Below, one piece after another: positions 8,338 to 16,856 of a DNA stretch of 64,000 nucleotides (position 1 is the first letter of the stretch; each line of letters starts with the position of its first letter). The notes under the pieces are model-generated. The model was not told where the DNA came from and did not search any database. It saw only the letters and a list, made by a program, of their open reading frames with translations. Origin of the DNA: Aquicoccus porphyridii (GTDB taxonomy: Bacteria; Pseudomonadota; Alphaproteobacteria; Rhodobacterales; Rhodobacteraceae); contig NZ_VINQ01000004.1 in assembly GCF_008369105.1 (NCBI RefSeq), positions 62,001-126,000 of the forward strand, in the 5' to 3' direction. A program made the translations under genes and the position numbers.

Positions 8338-9032
8338 TTCTGGGTCTCCTCCCATGGTTGGGTTTTCTTGGTTTATCCGCCGGACATTGGGATGCCTCTT
8401 TGGCAGTTATGTGGCCTCGGCAGGATCGGTCATCCGATGCACCATGCCCCGAGGGTCATCAAAACGGACAGGGTCCGGTTGGTTCACTTGCGGGTCGTCC
8501 TCCTCCGTTCCTCTGCGCCTGACCGCTCCGACCAGCCTGTGCGCGGCATTCCCCTCGTGCCCTGAGGCAGGTGTCATTAAAGGAAAGCTGTGCCCTCTGA
8601 CTCAAGGTTTTGTTGGGCCTCCCGCTCATTACGTGACGTCAGAACGCTGCAATCCGCATGACCCCCGGCATCACCTCACCATTCCCCCGGTCAAACACCC
8701 CGCCAGAGCACCGATCGACAGCCGTCCGGTAACCCGCCGGACCCCGAGCATAACCGCATCGGGCGAATGCGCAAAGCGCCGCGTGCCTGTCCAGGGCAAA
8801 TCACGATCACATTCGCGCGGGATGTCGAACATCGGCAGGACCGCTATTTGTGTCGCCAAGGTGAAAATCCACAAGTTATTGGGGTTATCCCCAACAAATT
8901 GCTTTACAGGTGAGGGTTCAGCCCCCACCATATTTCGTAGGAGGCGGGGAAATCGCCCCACCTTCTAGAGCAGGCACCTAGCGCTTGGGGCGCTGCCAAG
9001 CCCCAGCGCCAGAACAGCAAAGAGGTGGCGTC
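8338..9032. other. Long intergenic region between divergent livK and ybjN-like genes
   Basis: This 695-bp stretch holds no gene I can support; the open frames inside have no family resemblance. It must carry both divergent promoters. Visible structure: a TGACGTCA palindrome at 8634-8641; a TTGGGG-TTAT-CCCCAA dyad at 8879-8894; and a stem-loop (arms 8981-8991 and 9000-9009, one bulge) directly upstream of the YbjN ribosome binding site. Confidence 0.6.
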
Positions 9033-9533
9033 ATGGCCCTGAGCGAGCAGTATCTGGAAGACGAGATTCACCCGATCGACATCGTTGAAACCCTGGCCGC
9101 GCATCACGACTGGGATTTCGACCGCATCGCCGACGACCAGATCGCCATGGCCGTCGAAGGCCAGTGGCGGACCTATTCCATCACGCTGGCATGGTCGGCC
9201 TATGACGAAACGCTTCGCATGGTCTGTACCTTCGAGATGGAGCCGCCCGAAGACAAGCACGCCGCGCTGATGGCGGCGCTGAACGCGGTCAACGATCAAT
9301 GCTGGGCGGGCGCGTTCACATGGTGGCAAGACCAGAAGCTGATGGTCTATCGCTATGGTCTCGTGCTGGCGGGAGGACAGATCGCATCGGCCGAACAGAT
9401 CGACACGATGATCCGCGCCGCAGTGATGAGCGCCGAACGCTATTACCCGGCCTTCCAGCTGGTCGTGTGGGCCGACCGCAGCCCGAAGGATGCGCTGCAA
9501 GTCGCCATTGCCGAGGCTTACGGGCGCGCGTAA
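9033..9533 (+). CDS. YbjN domain-containing protein
   Basis: The protein is 166 residues from the ATG at 9033, which follows GAGG; an earlier in-frame ATG at 8985 would start inside the upstream hairpin. The fold of alternating short strands and helices (YSITLAWSAYDETLRMVCTFEM ending region, then the NDQCWAGAFTWW helix) fits the YbjN/type III chaperone-like family. YbjN proteins affect motility and stress responses in enterobacteria, but the biochemical role is unknown. It leads the row ybjN-proC-csaA-dehydrogenase, with 33 bp to proC. Confidence 0.85.
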   Translation: MALSEQYLEDEIHPIDIVETLAAHHDWDFDRIADDQIAMAVEGQWRTYSITLAWSAYDETLRMVCTFEMEPPEDKHAALMAALNAVNDQCWAGAFTWWQDQKLMVYRYGLVLAGGQIASAEQIDTMIRAAVMSAERYYPAFQLVVWADRSPKDALQVAIAEAYGRA

Positions 9534-9566
9534 CACTGTCCCCCGCAACGACTTAAGGGGGATCAC

Positions 9567-10382
9567 ATGAATATGGATGACATCGCGGCGCGCGGGCTGG
9601 TGTTACTGGGGTGCGGCAAGATGGGTTCGGCCATGCTCAAGGGCTGGCTGGCCGGTGGGTTGCCGCCCGGATCGGTGCATGTGCGCGACCCCTACCCGTC
9701 GGACTGGCTGCGCGGCGCCGGGGTTCACATCAATGACGACCTGCCCAAGGCCCCGGCCATCGTGCTGATCGCGGTCAAGCCGCAGATGATGGAAGAGGCA
9801 CTTCCGGTGCTGGTTCCCATGGGCAACGGCGAAACGCTTTTCCTGTCGGTCGCGGCGGGCACACCGATTGCCACCTACGAGCAGGTGCTGGGGGCGCAGA
9901 CGCCGATCATCCGCGCCATGCCCAACACGCCCGCCGCCGTCGGGCACGGCATCACCGCGATCATCGGCAACGCGCAGGCCAGCGCGGCCCATCTCGACGC
10001 CGCGGACTCGCTGCTGCGCGCGGTCGGACAGGTTGTCCGCCTCGAAGCCGAATCGCAGATGGATGCCGTCACCGGGGTTTCGGGGTCCGGCCCGGCCTAT
10101 GTGTTTCACATGATCGAATGCCTGGCTCGGGCCGGCGAGGCGCAGGGGCTGGCACCCGATCTGGCGCTGGATCTCGCCCGCGCGACGGTCGCCGGGGCGG
10201 GCGCGCTGGCAATGGAGTCGGGCGAAAGCCCCGAGCAATTACGCATCAACGTCACCTCGCCGGGCGGGACGACCCAGGCCGGGCTCGACCTGTTGATGGA
10301 CGAGGCGAGCGGCCTGCCGCCATTGATGGAAAGGACCGTCGCCGCCGCCACCAACCGCGCAAAGGAATTGGCAAATGGCTGA
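9567..10382 (+). CDS. proC: Pyrroline-5-carboxylate reductase
   Basis: This enzyme reduces 1-pyrroline-5-carboxylate to proline with NAD(P)H, the last step of proline synthesis. It has 271 residues, the usual length. The N-terminal Rossmann motif GCGKMGSAML and the C-terminal dimer and substrate region VSGSGPAYVFHMIE are both present, followed by TSPGGTTQAGL. AGGGGG lies upstream of the ATG. Its end overlaps csaA by 8 bp. Confidence 0.96.
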   Translation: MNMDDIAARGLVLLGCGKMGSAMLKGWLAGGLPPGSVHVRDPYPSDWLRGAGVHINDDLPKAPAIVLIAVKPQMMEEALPVLVPMGNGETLFLSVAAGTPIATYEQVLGAQTPIIRAMPNTPAAVGHGITAIIGNAQASAAHLDAADSLLRAVGQVVRLEAESQMDAVTGVSGSGPAYVFHMIECLARAGEAQGLAPDLALDLARATVAGAGALAMESGESPEQLRINVTSPGGTTQAGLDLLMDEASGLPPLMERTVAAATNRAKELANG

Positions 10383-10713
10383 GATCACGTTCGATGATTT
10401 CCTCAAGGTCGATATCCGCACGGGCACCGTGACCCGCGCCGAACCCTACCCCGAGGCGCGCAAGCCCGCGATCAAGCTCTGGATCGATTTCGGCCCCGAG
10501 ATCGGCGAGCGCAAATCCTCGGCCCAGATCACCGCGCATTACACGCCCGACGCGCTGCTGGGCAAACAGGTCATCGCGGTGGTGAACTTCCCGCCCCGCC
10601 AGATCGGAAAGTTCATGTCGGAATGCCTCGTTCTGGGGCTGTCTGACACGCAGGGCGAAATCGTGCTACTCTCACCGGATCAGCCCGTGCCGAACGGAGA
10701 ACGGATGCATTGA
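10375..10713 (+). CDS. csaA: CsaA-like tRNA-binding protein
   Basis: The 112-residue protein is a stand-alone tRNA-binding (EMAP/Trbp111-type OB-fold) domain. The segments FLKVDIRTGTVTRAEPYPEARKPA-like start and the NFPPRQIGKFMSECLVLG stretch are family hallmarks. B. subtilis CsaA has chaperone-like and export-related activity; tRNA binding is known for homologues. It overlaps proC by 8 bp and the next gene by TTGA, so all three should be co-translated. Confidence 0.92.
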   Translation: MAEITFDDFLKVDIRTGTVTRAEPYPEARKPAIKLWIDFGPEIGERKSSAQITAHYTPDALLGKQVIAVVNFPPRQIGKFMSECLVLGLSDTQGEIVLLSPDQPVPNGERMH

Positions 10714-11660
10714 AACGCCTGCTCATCACCCGCCGCCACCCCGAACGCGTCATCAAAGCCGCGCGCGCGCTGTTCGACGTGACCCTGCGCGACCGCATCG
10801 ACCCGCTGTCGACGGACGAGGCGCGCGCGGCGCTCAGCGACCATGACGCGGTGCTGCCGACGCTGGGCGATGCCTTTTCGGAAGAGGTCTTCGCCGTCGT
10901 GGGCCGCCCGCGTGCGACCATCCTCGCCAATTTCGGCGTGGGCTATAACCATATCGACGTGGAATCCGCGCGCCTGCATGGCGTGACGGTGACCAACACA
11001 CCCGGCGCGGTGACCGATGCCACCGCCGATATCGCCATGACGCTGATCCTGATGAGCGCGCGCCGCGCCGGCGAAGGCGAACGGATGTTGCGTGCAGGTC
11101 AATGGACGGGCTGGAACCCGATGCAGCTCCTGGGGATGCATGTGACCGGCAAGACGGTGGGCATGGTCGGCATGGGCCGGATCGGACAGGCCATCGCGCG
11201 GCGCTGTCACTACGGGTTCGGGATGAAGGTGATCTATGCCAACCGCTCCGAAAAGCACATGGAATTCCCCGCCGAGCAGATGGCCCAGCACGAACTGGCG
11301 CGGCATGCCGATATCGTTGTCGTGGCGGTGCCGGGCGGGCGCGAGACGCATCACCTGATCGGCGCGGGGTTCCTGTCGTCGATGCAAAGGCACGCGCATT
11401 TCATCAACATCTCGCGCGGCGACGTGGTGGACGAAACCGCGCTCATCGCCGCGCTGGAAGAGGGCCGGATCGGCGGCGCCGGGCTCGATGTCTACGAACA
11501 TGAGCCGGATGTGCCCGAACGCCTGCGACGGCTGGAAAACACGGTGCTCCTGCCACATCTCGGCACGGCCGCGCTCGATGTGCGCGAGGCGATGGGGATG
11601 ATGGCCATCGAGAACCTGCGCGCCCATCTCGAAGGCCGCGAACCGCCCAACAAGGTTTGA
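10710..11660 (+). CDS. D-2-hydroxyacid dehydrogenase (glyoxylate/hydroxypyruvate reductase type)
   Basis: This NAD(P)-dependent D-isomer-specific dehydrogenase has 316 residues and starts at a TTG that overlaps the csaA stop (TTGA). The nucleotide-binding motif VGMGRIGQAIARR is near residues 151-163. The catalytic arginine is in INISRGDVVDE, the glutamate in GLDVYEHEPDVP, and the histidine in LLPHLGTA. Such enzymes reduce glyoxylate or hydroxypyruvate, or oxidise D-glycerate. The substrate is not decided by the sequence. Confidence 0.92.
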   Translation: MKRLLITRRHPERVIKAARALFDVTLRDRIDPLSTDEARAALSDHDAVLPTLGDAFSEEVFAVVGRPRATILANFGVGYNHIDVESARLHGVTVTNTPGAVTDATADIAMTLILMSARRAGEGERMLRAGQWTGWNPMQLLGMHVTGKTVGMVGMGRIGQAIARRCHYGFGMKVIYANRSEKHMEFPAEQMAQHELARHADIVVVAVPGGRETHHLIGAGFLSSMQRHAHFINISRGDVVDETALIAALEEGRIGGAGLDVYEHEPDVPERLRRLENTVLLPHLGTAALDVREAMGMMAIENLRAHLEGREPPNKV

Positions 11661-11733
11661 AGCGCGGGCGTTCCGCCCTTGATTTCCCCGGCGCGCTGGG
11701 GTGATCTGTAGCGCAATCCAAGGGAGGGGCCCC

Positions 11734-12855
11734 ATGTATCAGCCAGCCATCACCGGCACGGGCGTCTTTACGCCCGAACATGTCATCACCAATGACGAGC
11801 TGGTCGCCAGCTACAATGCCTATGCCGAGAAATGGAACACTGAGCATGCCGAGGCCATCGCCGCCGGGACGACCGAGGCGAAAGAAATGTCTTCGACCGG
11901 GTTCATCCTCAAGGCCAGCGGGATCGAGCGGCGCTATGTGCTTGAGAAAGAGGGCATACTCGACCCGAACCGCATGTATCCGCATTTTCGCCAGCGTAGC
12001 GACGACGAACCCGGCCTGATGACCGAGATCGCCATGGATGCCTGCGAAAAGGCACTGGCCATGGCGGGCGTGACGGCGGGCGAGATCGACCTCGTGATCT
12101 GCGCCGCCTCGAACATGGAACGCGCCTATCCCGCGATCGGTGTCGAGATTCAAAAGGCGCTCGGCGCGGGCGGTTTTGCCTTTGACATGAACGTGGCCTG
12201 CTCGTCGGCCACCTTCGGAATCCAGGCCGCCGCCGACATGATCCGCGCGGGCAGCGTGCGAAAGGCGCTGGTCGTCAACCCCGAGATCACCAGCGGACAC
12301 CTCGAATGGCGCGACCGCGATTGCCATTTCATCTTCGGCGATGTCTGCACCGCGACGGTGCTCGAACGCGCCGGGGATGCGAAGGGGCCGCACTGGATCG
12401 TGCATTCCACCCGCTGCGCCACGGAATTCTCCAACAACATCCGCAACAACAACGGCTTTCTGCGCCGCAACCGCCCCGACGGGATGAAAGACCGCCGCGA
12501 CATGCAATTCATGCAGAACGGTCGCAAGGTGTTCAAGGAAGTGGTGCCCATGGTCTCGGACCATATCGCCCGGCACATGCAGGACGAGGGCTGGCAGGCG
12601 GGCGATCTCAAGCGGATGTGGCTCCACCAGGCCAACAAGGCGATGAACGATTTCATCGGCCGCAAGGTGCTGGGTCGTGTACCGGCCCCCAAGGAACAGC
12701 CCAACATCCTTCAGGAATACGCCAACACCTCGTCCGCCGGGTCGATCATCGCCTTTGCCAAGCATTCGAGTGACATGGCCCCGGGTGACAAGGGGCTGAT
12801 CTGTTCCTTCGGCGCGGGCTATTCGGTCGGCTCCGTCCTGGTCGAGCGCGCCTGA
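11734..12855 (+). CDS. Beta-ketoacyl-ACP synthase III (FabH-like thiolase-fold enzyme)
   Basis: The protein has 373 residues from the ATG at 11734, which follows GGGAGGGG; the longer frame adds 11 residues without a binding site. The Cys-His-Asn triad of the FabH family is C156 (VACSSAT), H298 (WLHQANK) and N331 (YANTSSAGS). It is about 50 residues longer than E. coli FabH, mostly from an N-terminal insertion around residues 25-60. It may condense acyl-CoA or acyl-ACP starters for a special lipid or do beta-oxidation-like chemistry rather than serve as the main fatty-acid initiator. It stands alone in its transcription unit. Confidence 0.9.
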   Translation: MYQPAITGTGVFTPEHVITNDELVASYNAYAEKWNTEHAEAIAAGTTEAKEMSSTGFILKASGIERRYVLEKEGILDPNRMYPHFRQRSDDEPGLMTEIAMDACEKALAMAGVTAGEIDLVICAASNMERAYPAIGVEIQKALGAGGFAFDMNVACSSATFGIQAAADMIRAGSVRKALVVNPEITSGHLEWRDRDCHFIFGDVCTATVLERAGDAKGPHWIVHSTRCATEFSNNIRNNNGFLRRNRPDGMKDRRDMQFMQNGRKVFKEVVPMVSDHIARHMQDEGWQAGDLKRMWLHQANKAMNDFIGRKVLGRVPAPKEQPNILQEYANTSSAGSIIAFAKHSSDMAPGDKGLICSFGAGYSVGSVLVERA

Positions 12856-12882
12856 CGCCCCGATTTTTCGCCGAACAATCGC

Positions 12883-13653
12883 CTACCTTGCGACCGTCAC
12901 GGCAACCGGCCCGAGGCTCGCGAATTCCGCCTCGAACCGCGCGCCCGGCATGGCGTGAACGACATCGCAGATCAACCCCGTCGCGATCACGTCGCCCCGG
13001 CAAAGCCCCATGCCGCGCGCGGAGAGGTCATTGGCGAGCCACGTGATCACCGCATCCGCGCCACCCATCGCATTGGCCCCCACGCCCTCGGTCAGCGCCT
13101 CATCGTCGCGCCGCACCGTGACCCGCTCACCCGCCAGATCGCGGGCCGGGTCGAAACCCTGCCCTGCCCCGCAGATCAGCCCACGATTGATCACCCCGTC
13201 GGCCGCCAGCCATTCCGCCGCCTCGCGGATACCACCCGGCAGGCGCTTGTTGACCCATTCAATGACCGGCAGCACCTCGCCCACCGCCGCCAGCACCTCG
13301 GCCCGGTCATAGGGCGCATCGCGCGGCGGCAGGTCGGCCCGCATCCTCAGCCCCACCTCGGCCTCGAGAATGCCGAGATCCCCCTCGACCGGCGCCATCT
13401 CGGCGCCGCTGTCCCAGACCATGCCATCAAAGACCGGCCCCGCCAGCGGCGCATCGACGCCACAGATCTCTTGCGCACGCACCGAGGTCAGCCCGACCTT
13501 CCAGCCCACCACCGGCGCGCCCATCGCCGCCGCCATCGCCGCCTGAATCGCCAGCGCCTGATCCATATCGGGCCGCGCGCAGGGATAGTTTTCAAGCTTG
13601 CGCCCCGCGCGCCGCGCCTCGGCCAATACCCGGCCCACCGTTTCGATCTCCAT
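12883..13653 (-). CDS. 2-keto-4-pentenoate hydratase / fumarylacetoacetase-fold enzyme
   Basis: Starting at the ATG at 13653, 5 nt or so after GGGAGG, the protein has 256 residues; the open frame extends 24 codons further but without a usable site. The region VVGWKVGLTS and the metal-binding ILEAEVGLRM (E-x-E) match the MhpD/HpaH hydratase family, which acts on 2-hydroxydienoates from aromatic meta-cleavage. No other aromatic meta-pathway gene is nearby, so the pathway is open. Only 13 bp separate it from tdk upstream, suggesting co-transcription. Confidence 0.87.
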   Translation of the reverse strand: MEIETVGRVLAEARRAGRKLENYPCARPDMDQALAIQAAMAAAMGAPVVGWKVGLTSVRAQEICGVDAPLAGPVFDGMVWDSGAEMAPVEGDLGILEAEVGLRMRADLPPRDAPYDRAEVLAAVGEVLPVIEWVNKRLPGGIREAAEWLAADGVINRGLICGAGQGFDPARDLAGERVTVRRDDEALTEGVGANAMGGADAVITWLANDLSARGMGLCRGDVIATGLICDVVHAMPGARFEAEFASLGPVAVTVAR

Positions 13654-13666
13654 CCTTCGCCTCCCG

Positions 13667-14257
13667 TTACTCTTCCACCCGGTCGCCCACCGCCTCGCGC
13701 CAATGCCGCCGGCACAGGCTCTCATAGGTTTCGTTGCCGCCGATCTGCACCTGTTCGCCGCCGGTCACGACACGACCCTCGGCATCACGGCGCACCACCA
13801 TCGTGGCCTTCTTGCCGCAATGGCAGATCGTGCGCACCTCGCGCATCTCGTCGGCCAGCGCCAGAAGCGCGGCCGAACCGGGAAACAACGCGCCACGGAA
13901 ATCGACCCGCAAGCCATAACACATCACCGGCACACCCAGGTCATCGACCACCCGGGCCAGTTGCCAGACCTGATCATGGGTCAGAAACTGCGCCTCGTCC
14001 ACGAAAACACAGGCAACCCGCCCCACGTCAAGCCGCGCACCGACGCAGGCAAAGAGGTCGTCGCCCGCGTCGAACATGTCGGCCTCGGACCCGATCCCGA
14101 TACGGCTCGCAATCCGGCCTTCACCCGCGCGGATATCAAGCCGCGCAGTCAGCAAATAGGGCTCCATGCCCCTTTCGCGGTAGTTATGCGCCGCCTGCAA
14201 AAGCACGGTCGATTTGCCCGCGTTCATCGTCGAATAATTGAAGTGGAGCTTGGCCAT
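13667..14257 (-). CDS. tdk: Thymidine kinase (type II)
   Basis: This enzyme phosphorylates thymidine in salvage. The P-loop is in NYSTMNAGKST at residues 7-17. The Walker B-like FVDEAQFLT and the zinc cysteines (CHCG and the C-terminal CRRH) are in the expected order. Length 196 residues is normal. It is the first gene of a two-gene minus-strand unit with the hydratase. Confidence 0.95.
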   Translation of the reverse strand: MAKLHFNYSTMNAGKSTVLLQAAHNYRERGMEPYLLTARLDIRAGEGRIASRIGIGSEADMFDAGDDLFACVGARLDVGRVACVFVDEAQFLTHDQVWQLARVVDDLGVPVMCYGLRVDFRGALFPGSAALLALADEMREVRTICHCGKKATMVVRRDAEGRVVTGGEQVQIGGNETYESLCRRHWREAVGDRVEE

Positions 14258-14616
14258 GGGCGCGGTTTATGCCGCCTTGGCGGATGGGTGCAAGCCTCTT
14301 GCGCAAGCCGCCACGCATAGCGGGAAAAGACGGGGCCGACGGGCCCGAGGGAAATGCGCGCCGCAGGCAAGCCACTGGGGATGGGCCGGAACGCACCCGC
14401 ATTTCTGTTCAACCCGTCGTGTCAGACCGTTTGCGGCCCAACCACCGGACACATATGCGCCGGTCCCCGCCTCCGACCGGTGCTTGCGGCACCGGACCCG
14501 TTGTTCCCGCCTGTCGCGGGCATGAATCAGTCATGACATTCTCGATCAAAACGACTAATGGGAAATAAATTAACGATTTCCCCGCAACCGGCGGGCAGCG
14601 TGAACATGGGGACAGC
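14258..14616. other. Intergenic region between divergent tdk and the helix-turn-helix gene
   Basis: This 359-bp region has no supportable gene. It contains a stem-loop CCGGTGC-TTGCG-GCACCGG at 14477-14495. An A+T-rich run (about 14550-14580, including AAATAAATTAACG) precedes the gene at 14617 and is a likely promoter location. The rest shows nothing I can identify. Confidence 0.5.
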
Positions 14617-15078
14617 ATGGATATGAACGGCGTTGGCAACTACCTGAAAAAGCACACCGAGGCGCTGGTCAAGGATGTCGGTATCGAACCAGCCTGCCAA
14701 CTGACCGGAAAGTCCAAGGCCACGCTCGGGCGATATTATTCCGACAATGAAGAACACGCCGACAGGTTCATGCCGATCGACGCGGTCGCGGCGCTGGAAG
14801 CGGCTGCCAGTTATCCGCATGTGACCGCGGCCCTGTCCGATCTGAAGGGCATCACGCTCAGCCATGACCAGCGCCGCCAGAATGTCTCCAAGGGAAACGT
14901 CAACACCGACGTGATCGCGCTCAGCCAGCGTTTCGCGATGCTCATGGCCGAGTATCAGCAAGCGATCGAGGACGGGGTCATCACGGTGAACGAGGCCAAG
15001 CGCCTGCTCAAGGAAGCGGTGACGTTGCAACAGGTGCTGCTCGACATGAAGCTGAACCTCGAACAGGAAGCGGGCTGA
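14617..15078 (+). CDS. Small putative helix-turn-helix protein, function unknown
   Basis: The 153-residue protein has no confident family name. Residues 24-45 (ACQLTGKSKATLGRYYS) look like a helix-turn-helix of the kind found in phage-type regulators, and the next stretch (MPIDAVAALEAAASYPHVTAAL) is helical. The C-terminal 50 residues are a probable amphipathic helix (VNEAKRLLKEAVTLQQVLLDMKLNLEQ) suited to dimerisation. Base composition is like its neighbours, and no other phage gene is present, so this is not a prophage remnant by context. It is preceded by an A+T-rich promoter-like stretch and a GGGGAC ribosome-binding site. Confidence 0.6.
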   Translation: MDMNGVGNYLKKHTEALVKDVGIEPACQLTGKSKATLGRYYSDNEEHADRFMPIDAVAALEAAASYPHVTAALSDLKGITLSHDQRRQNVSKGNVNTDVIALSQRFAMLMAEYQQAIEDGVITVNEAKRLLKEAVTLQQVLLDMKLNLEQEAG

Positions 15079-15269
15079 CCCCGGCTTCCGCGCCCGGCAC
15101 ACCCCCGTCGGAGCAGGCACCTTGGCAGGTACGTTGAGGATTCCCCCGATACGGGCGCAATCATCGGAACGGTGAGGGGCGGGTGGGGGTCCTAGGCGGA
15201 CTCACAGGCTCATTTCGAATGCTGCGGGTGCCGCGCGCCGCGGCCTGCCCCAGAGCAGACATTTGATCG

Positions 15270-15809
15270 TCAAAGCCCCCGCAAGACAAGGCGCATGGCC
15301 TCGGTCCCCTTGTCATCGCCCAGGGCCTCGACCCCGATTGCCAGCGCATAGAGGGCGCGGGGGGCGACCGGATCGGTGATACCGGCTTGCGTGCATAGAT
15401 CGGCCAGCGCGTCCAGCCTCCGTGCATCCATCCGGCGCAGAGCATCGGCGACGTCCGGGGCCGACAGCGCCCAGGCGCGCAGGGCCGGTTCCAGCGCGAT
15501 GCCGCCATAAGACGGGTCTCGATAGCCCGTTGCCAGCAGGCACAACTGTTCCAGACGTCCGCGCGGCGGCAAGTCGGGGTCAAGCGAGGCCAGAACATCG
15601 GTGAAGGCGCGGGTTTCCCAAAGCGCGATCAGTTTAGCCAGATAGTCGGGCAAATCCTTGAAATGCCAGTAGAACGATCCCTTGGTCGTACCCAGGTTGC
15701 GCGCCAGGGCCTCGGCGCGCAAGGCGCTCGGGCCCTGATCGGCCAGCGCGCGGAACCCGGCCATCAGCCAGTCTTCGGCGCTCAGACGGGGACGGGGCTG
15801 CTGTGTCAT
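15270..15809 (-). CDS. TetR/AcrR family transcriptional regulator
   Basis: This 179-residue repressor-type regulator has the N-terminal helix-turn-helix LRAEALARNLGTTKGSFYWHFKDLPDYLAKL (recognition helix TTKGSFYWHF, residues about 45-55). The C-terminal ligand domain is variable. The ATG at 15809 is chosen; an alternative ATG at 15821 sits inside the first operator. Two matching 18-bp dyads lie between it and the divergent membrane-protein gene, so it probably represses both itself and that pair. Confidence 0.92.
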   Translation of the reverse strand: MTQQPRPRLSAEDWLMAGFRALADQGPSALRAEALARNLGTTKGSFYWHFKDLPDYLAKLIALWETRAFTDVLASLDPDLPPRGRLEQLCLLATGYRDPSYGGIALEPALRAWALSAPDVADALRRMDARRLDALADLCTQAGITDPVAPRALYALAIGVEALGDDKGTEAMRLVLRGL

Positions 15810-15817
15810 GGCAAAAA

Positions 15818-15835
15818 CCATACGCTACCGTATTG
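15818..15835. promoter_or_regulatory. Operator dyad 1 for the TetR regulator
   Basis: CCATACGCTACCGTATTG is an interrupted palindrome (ATACG-N4-CGTAT). It matches the dyad at 15860-15877 at 16 of 18 positions. It lies 8 bp upstream of the chosen tetR start. Confidence 0.75.
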
Positions 15836-15859
15836 ACAGGGTCAATGCAGATCACTATT

Positions 15860-15877
15860 CCATACGCAACCGTATGG
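15860..15877. promoter_or_regulatory. Operator dyad 2 for the TetR regulator
   Basis: CCATACGCAACCGTATGG is a perfect 7-bp inverted repeat around four bases. Its centre is 42 bp, four helical turns, from that of the first dyad. It ends 8 bp before the start of the membrane-protein gene, where a bound repressor would block transcription initiation or early elongation. Confidence 0.78.
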
Positions 15878-15885
15878 AGACCACG

Positions 15886-16260
15886 ATGCTTTGGACCCGC
15901 CTTGCCGCCACCCTGATGGGGGCCACCGTTCTGATCCATGTCTTTGCAGGCGGTGTCGATGTGCATGCGCCCATGCAGGCGGTCTTGCCCGACCCGGGGC
16001 TTGCGGCCTTTGCCGCAGTTTTGTGGCATGCCGTCACCGCGGTGCTGGTCGTGCTGACCTATGGGCTGTGGGTTCTGGCCAAGCGCCGCGATCTTGCGTT
16101 CGAGATTGTTCTGTCCGGGGTTCAGGTCGGCTTTGCGGCGGTGTTCCTGTTTTATGGCCTGACGCGGCTCGGCACTGTCAGCGACATGCCGCAATGGGTG
16201 ATCTTTCTGGCCATCCCGGCGCTGACCCGCTTGGGCCAAAGCCGCGAAAGGGTACTGTGA
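15886..16260 (+). CDS. Small four-helix membrane protein
   Basis: The ATG at 15886 has GGAG 7 nt upstream and gives about 124 residues; an in-frame ATG at 15874 overlaps the operator. There are four hydrophobic segments, at about residues 5-22, 40-65, 70-92 and 100-117. No family name is certain. It overlaps the DUF2867 gene by one base (TGATG) and is divergent from tetR, so it is a likely target of that regulator. Confidence 0.75.
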   Translation: MLWTRLAATLMGATVLIHVFAGGVDVHAPMQAVLPDPGLAAFAAVLWHAVTAVLVVLTYGLWVLAKRRDLAFEIVLSGVQVGFAAVFLFYGLTRLGTVSDMPQWVIFLAIPALTRLGQSRERVL

Positions 16261-16730
16261 TGCAGGCCGATCTTGTCGCCCCGCGCGAGGAGCTGGATTT
16301 TTACGATACCCGCGGCATCGATCTGCCGCAGCCCATGACGGCGCTTGAGGCCTGGAGCCTGGCGATGCGCCACCCCCTGCCCGGGATGGCGCTGGCCTTT
16401 CGCATCCGCGATGCGATATCCGCACGCTTCGGGGTCAAGCGGATCGGCGGGTTTTCCGGGCGGCTCGATCAGGCACCGCAGCTGGGTGACCGGCTGGATT
16501 TCTTCGTGGTCGAACGGATCGAGCCCGAGATCCTGACACTAAGCGAACGTGACCGGCATCTCGATGTCGTGACTTGCATCATGACCCATGGCCAGCGGTT
16601 GACCATCACCTCATCGGTCAAGGTGCACAACGGGTTCGGGCGGCTTTACATGATCCCGGTTGCCCCGATGCACAGGCTGATCGTGTCGACCATGATGCGC
16701 AGGATGGGGCGGGACCTTCAGGGCGGTTGA
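16260..16730 (+). CDS. DUF2867 domain-containing protein
   Basis: The 156-residue protein starts at the ATG that overlaps the stop of the membrane protein. It resembles DUF2867, a soluble alpha/beta fold of unknown function; the segment TLSERDRHLDVVTCIM and the FGRLYMIPVAPMHRLIV C-terminus fit this family. TetR-controlled pairing with a small membrane protein suggests an inducible stress or detoxification unit, which is inference only. Confidence 0.8.
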   Translation: MQADLVAPREELDFYDTRGIDLPQPMTALEAWSLAMRHPLPGMALAFRIRDAISARFGVKRIGGFSGRLDQAPQLGDRLDFFVVERIEPEILTLSERDRHLDVVTCIMTHGQRLTITSSVKVHNGFGRLYMIPVAPMHRLIVSTMMRRMGRDLQGG

Positions 16731-16856
16731 GCAGTTTGGGCGGCTGCTGGAGGGCAGAGACAGGCAGAGGCAATCCTGGCTGTCCGCTCCGCCCCGCCAA
16801 ACCGACACACCAGAAATCGCCCAATACATGGACGATGCGCGTCTCGGCGAAACGCC

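Noticed and set aside
8634-8641. TGACGTCA palindrome upstream of livK
   Set aside because: A single 8-bp palindrome is expected by chance, and no bacterial regulator with this site is indicated by the context.
8870-8900. DnaA-box-like sequences suggesting a replication origin
   Set aside because: Only one near-match (TTATCCCCA) with no cluster, no A+T-rich unwinding region and no dnaA, hemE or parAB nearby.
8671-8961. 96-codon minus-strand frame in the livK-ybjN gap
   Set aside because: No ribosome-binding site, no family resemblance, and it covers the inverted repeat and hairpin.
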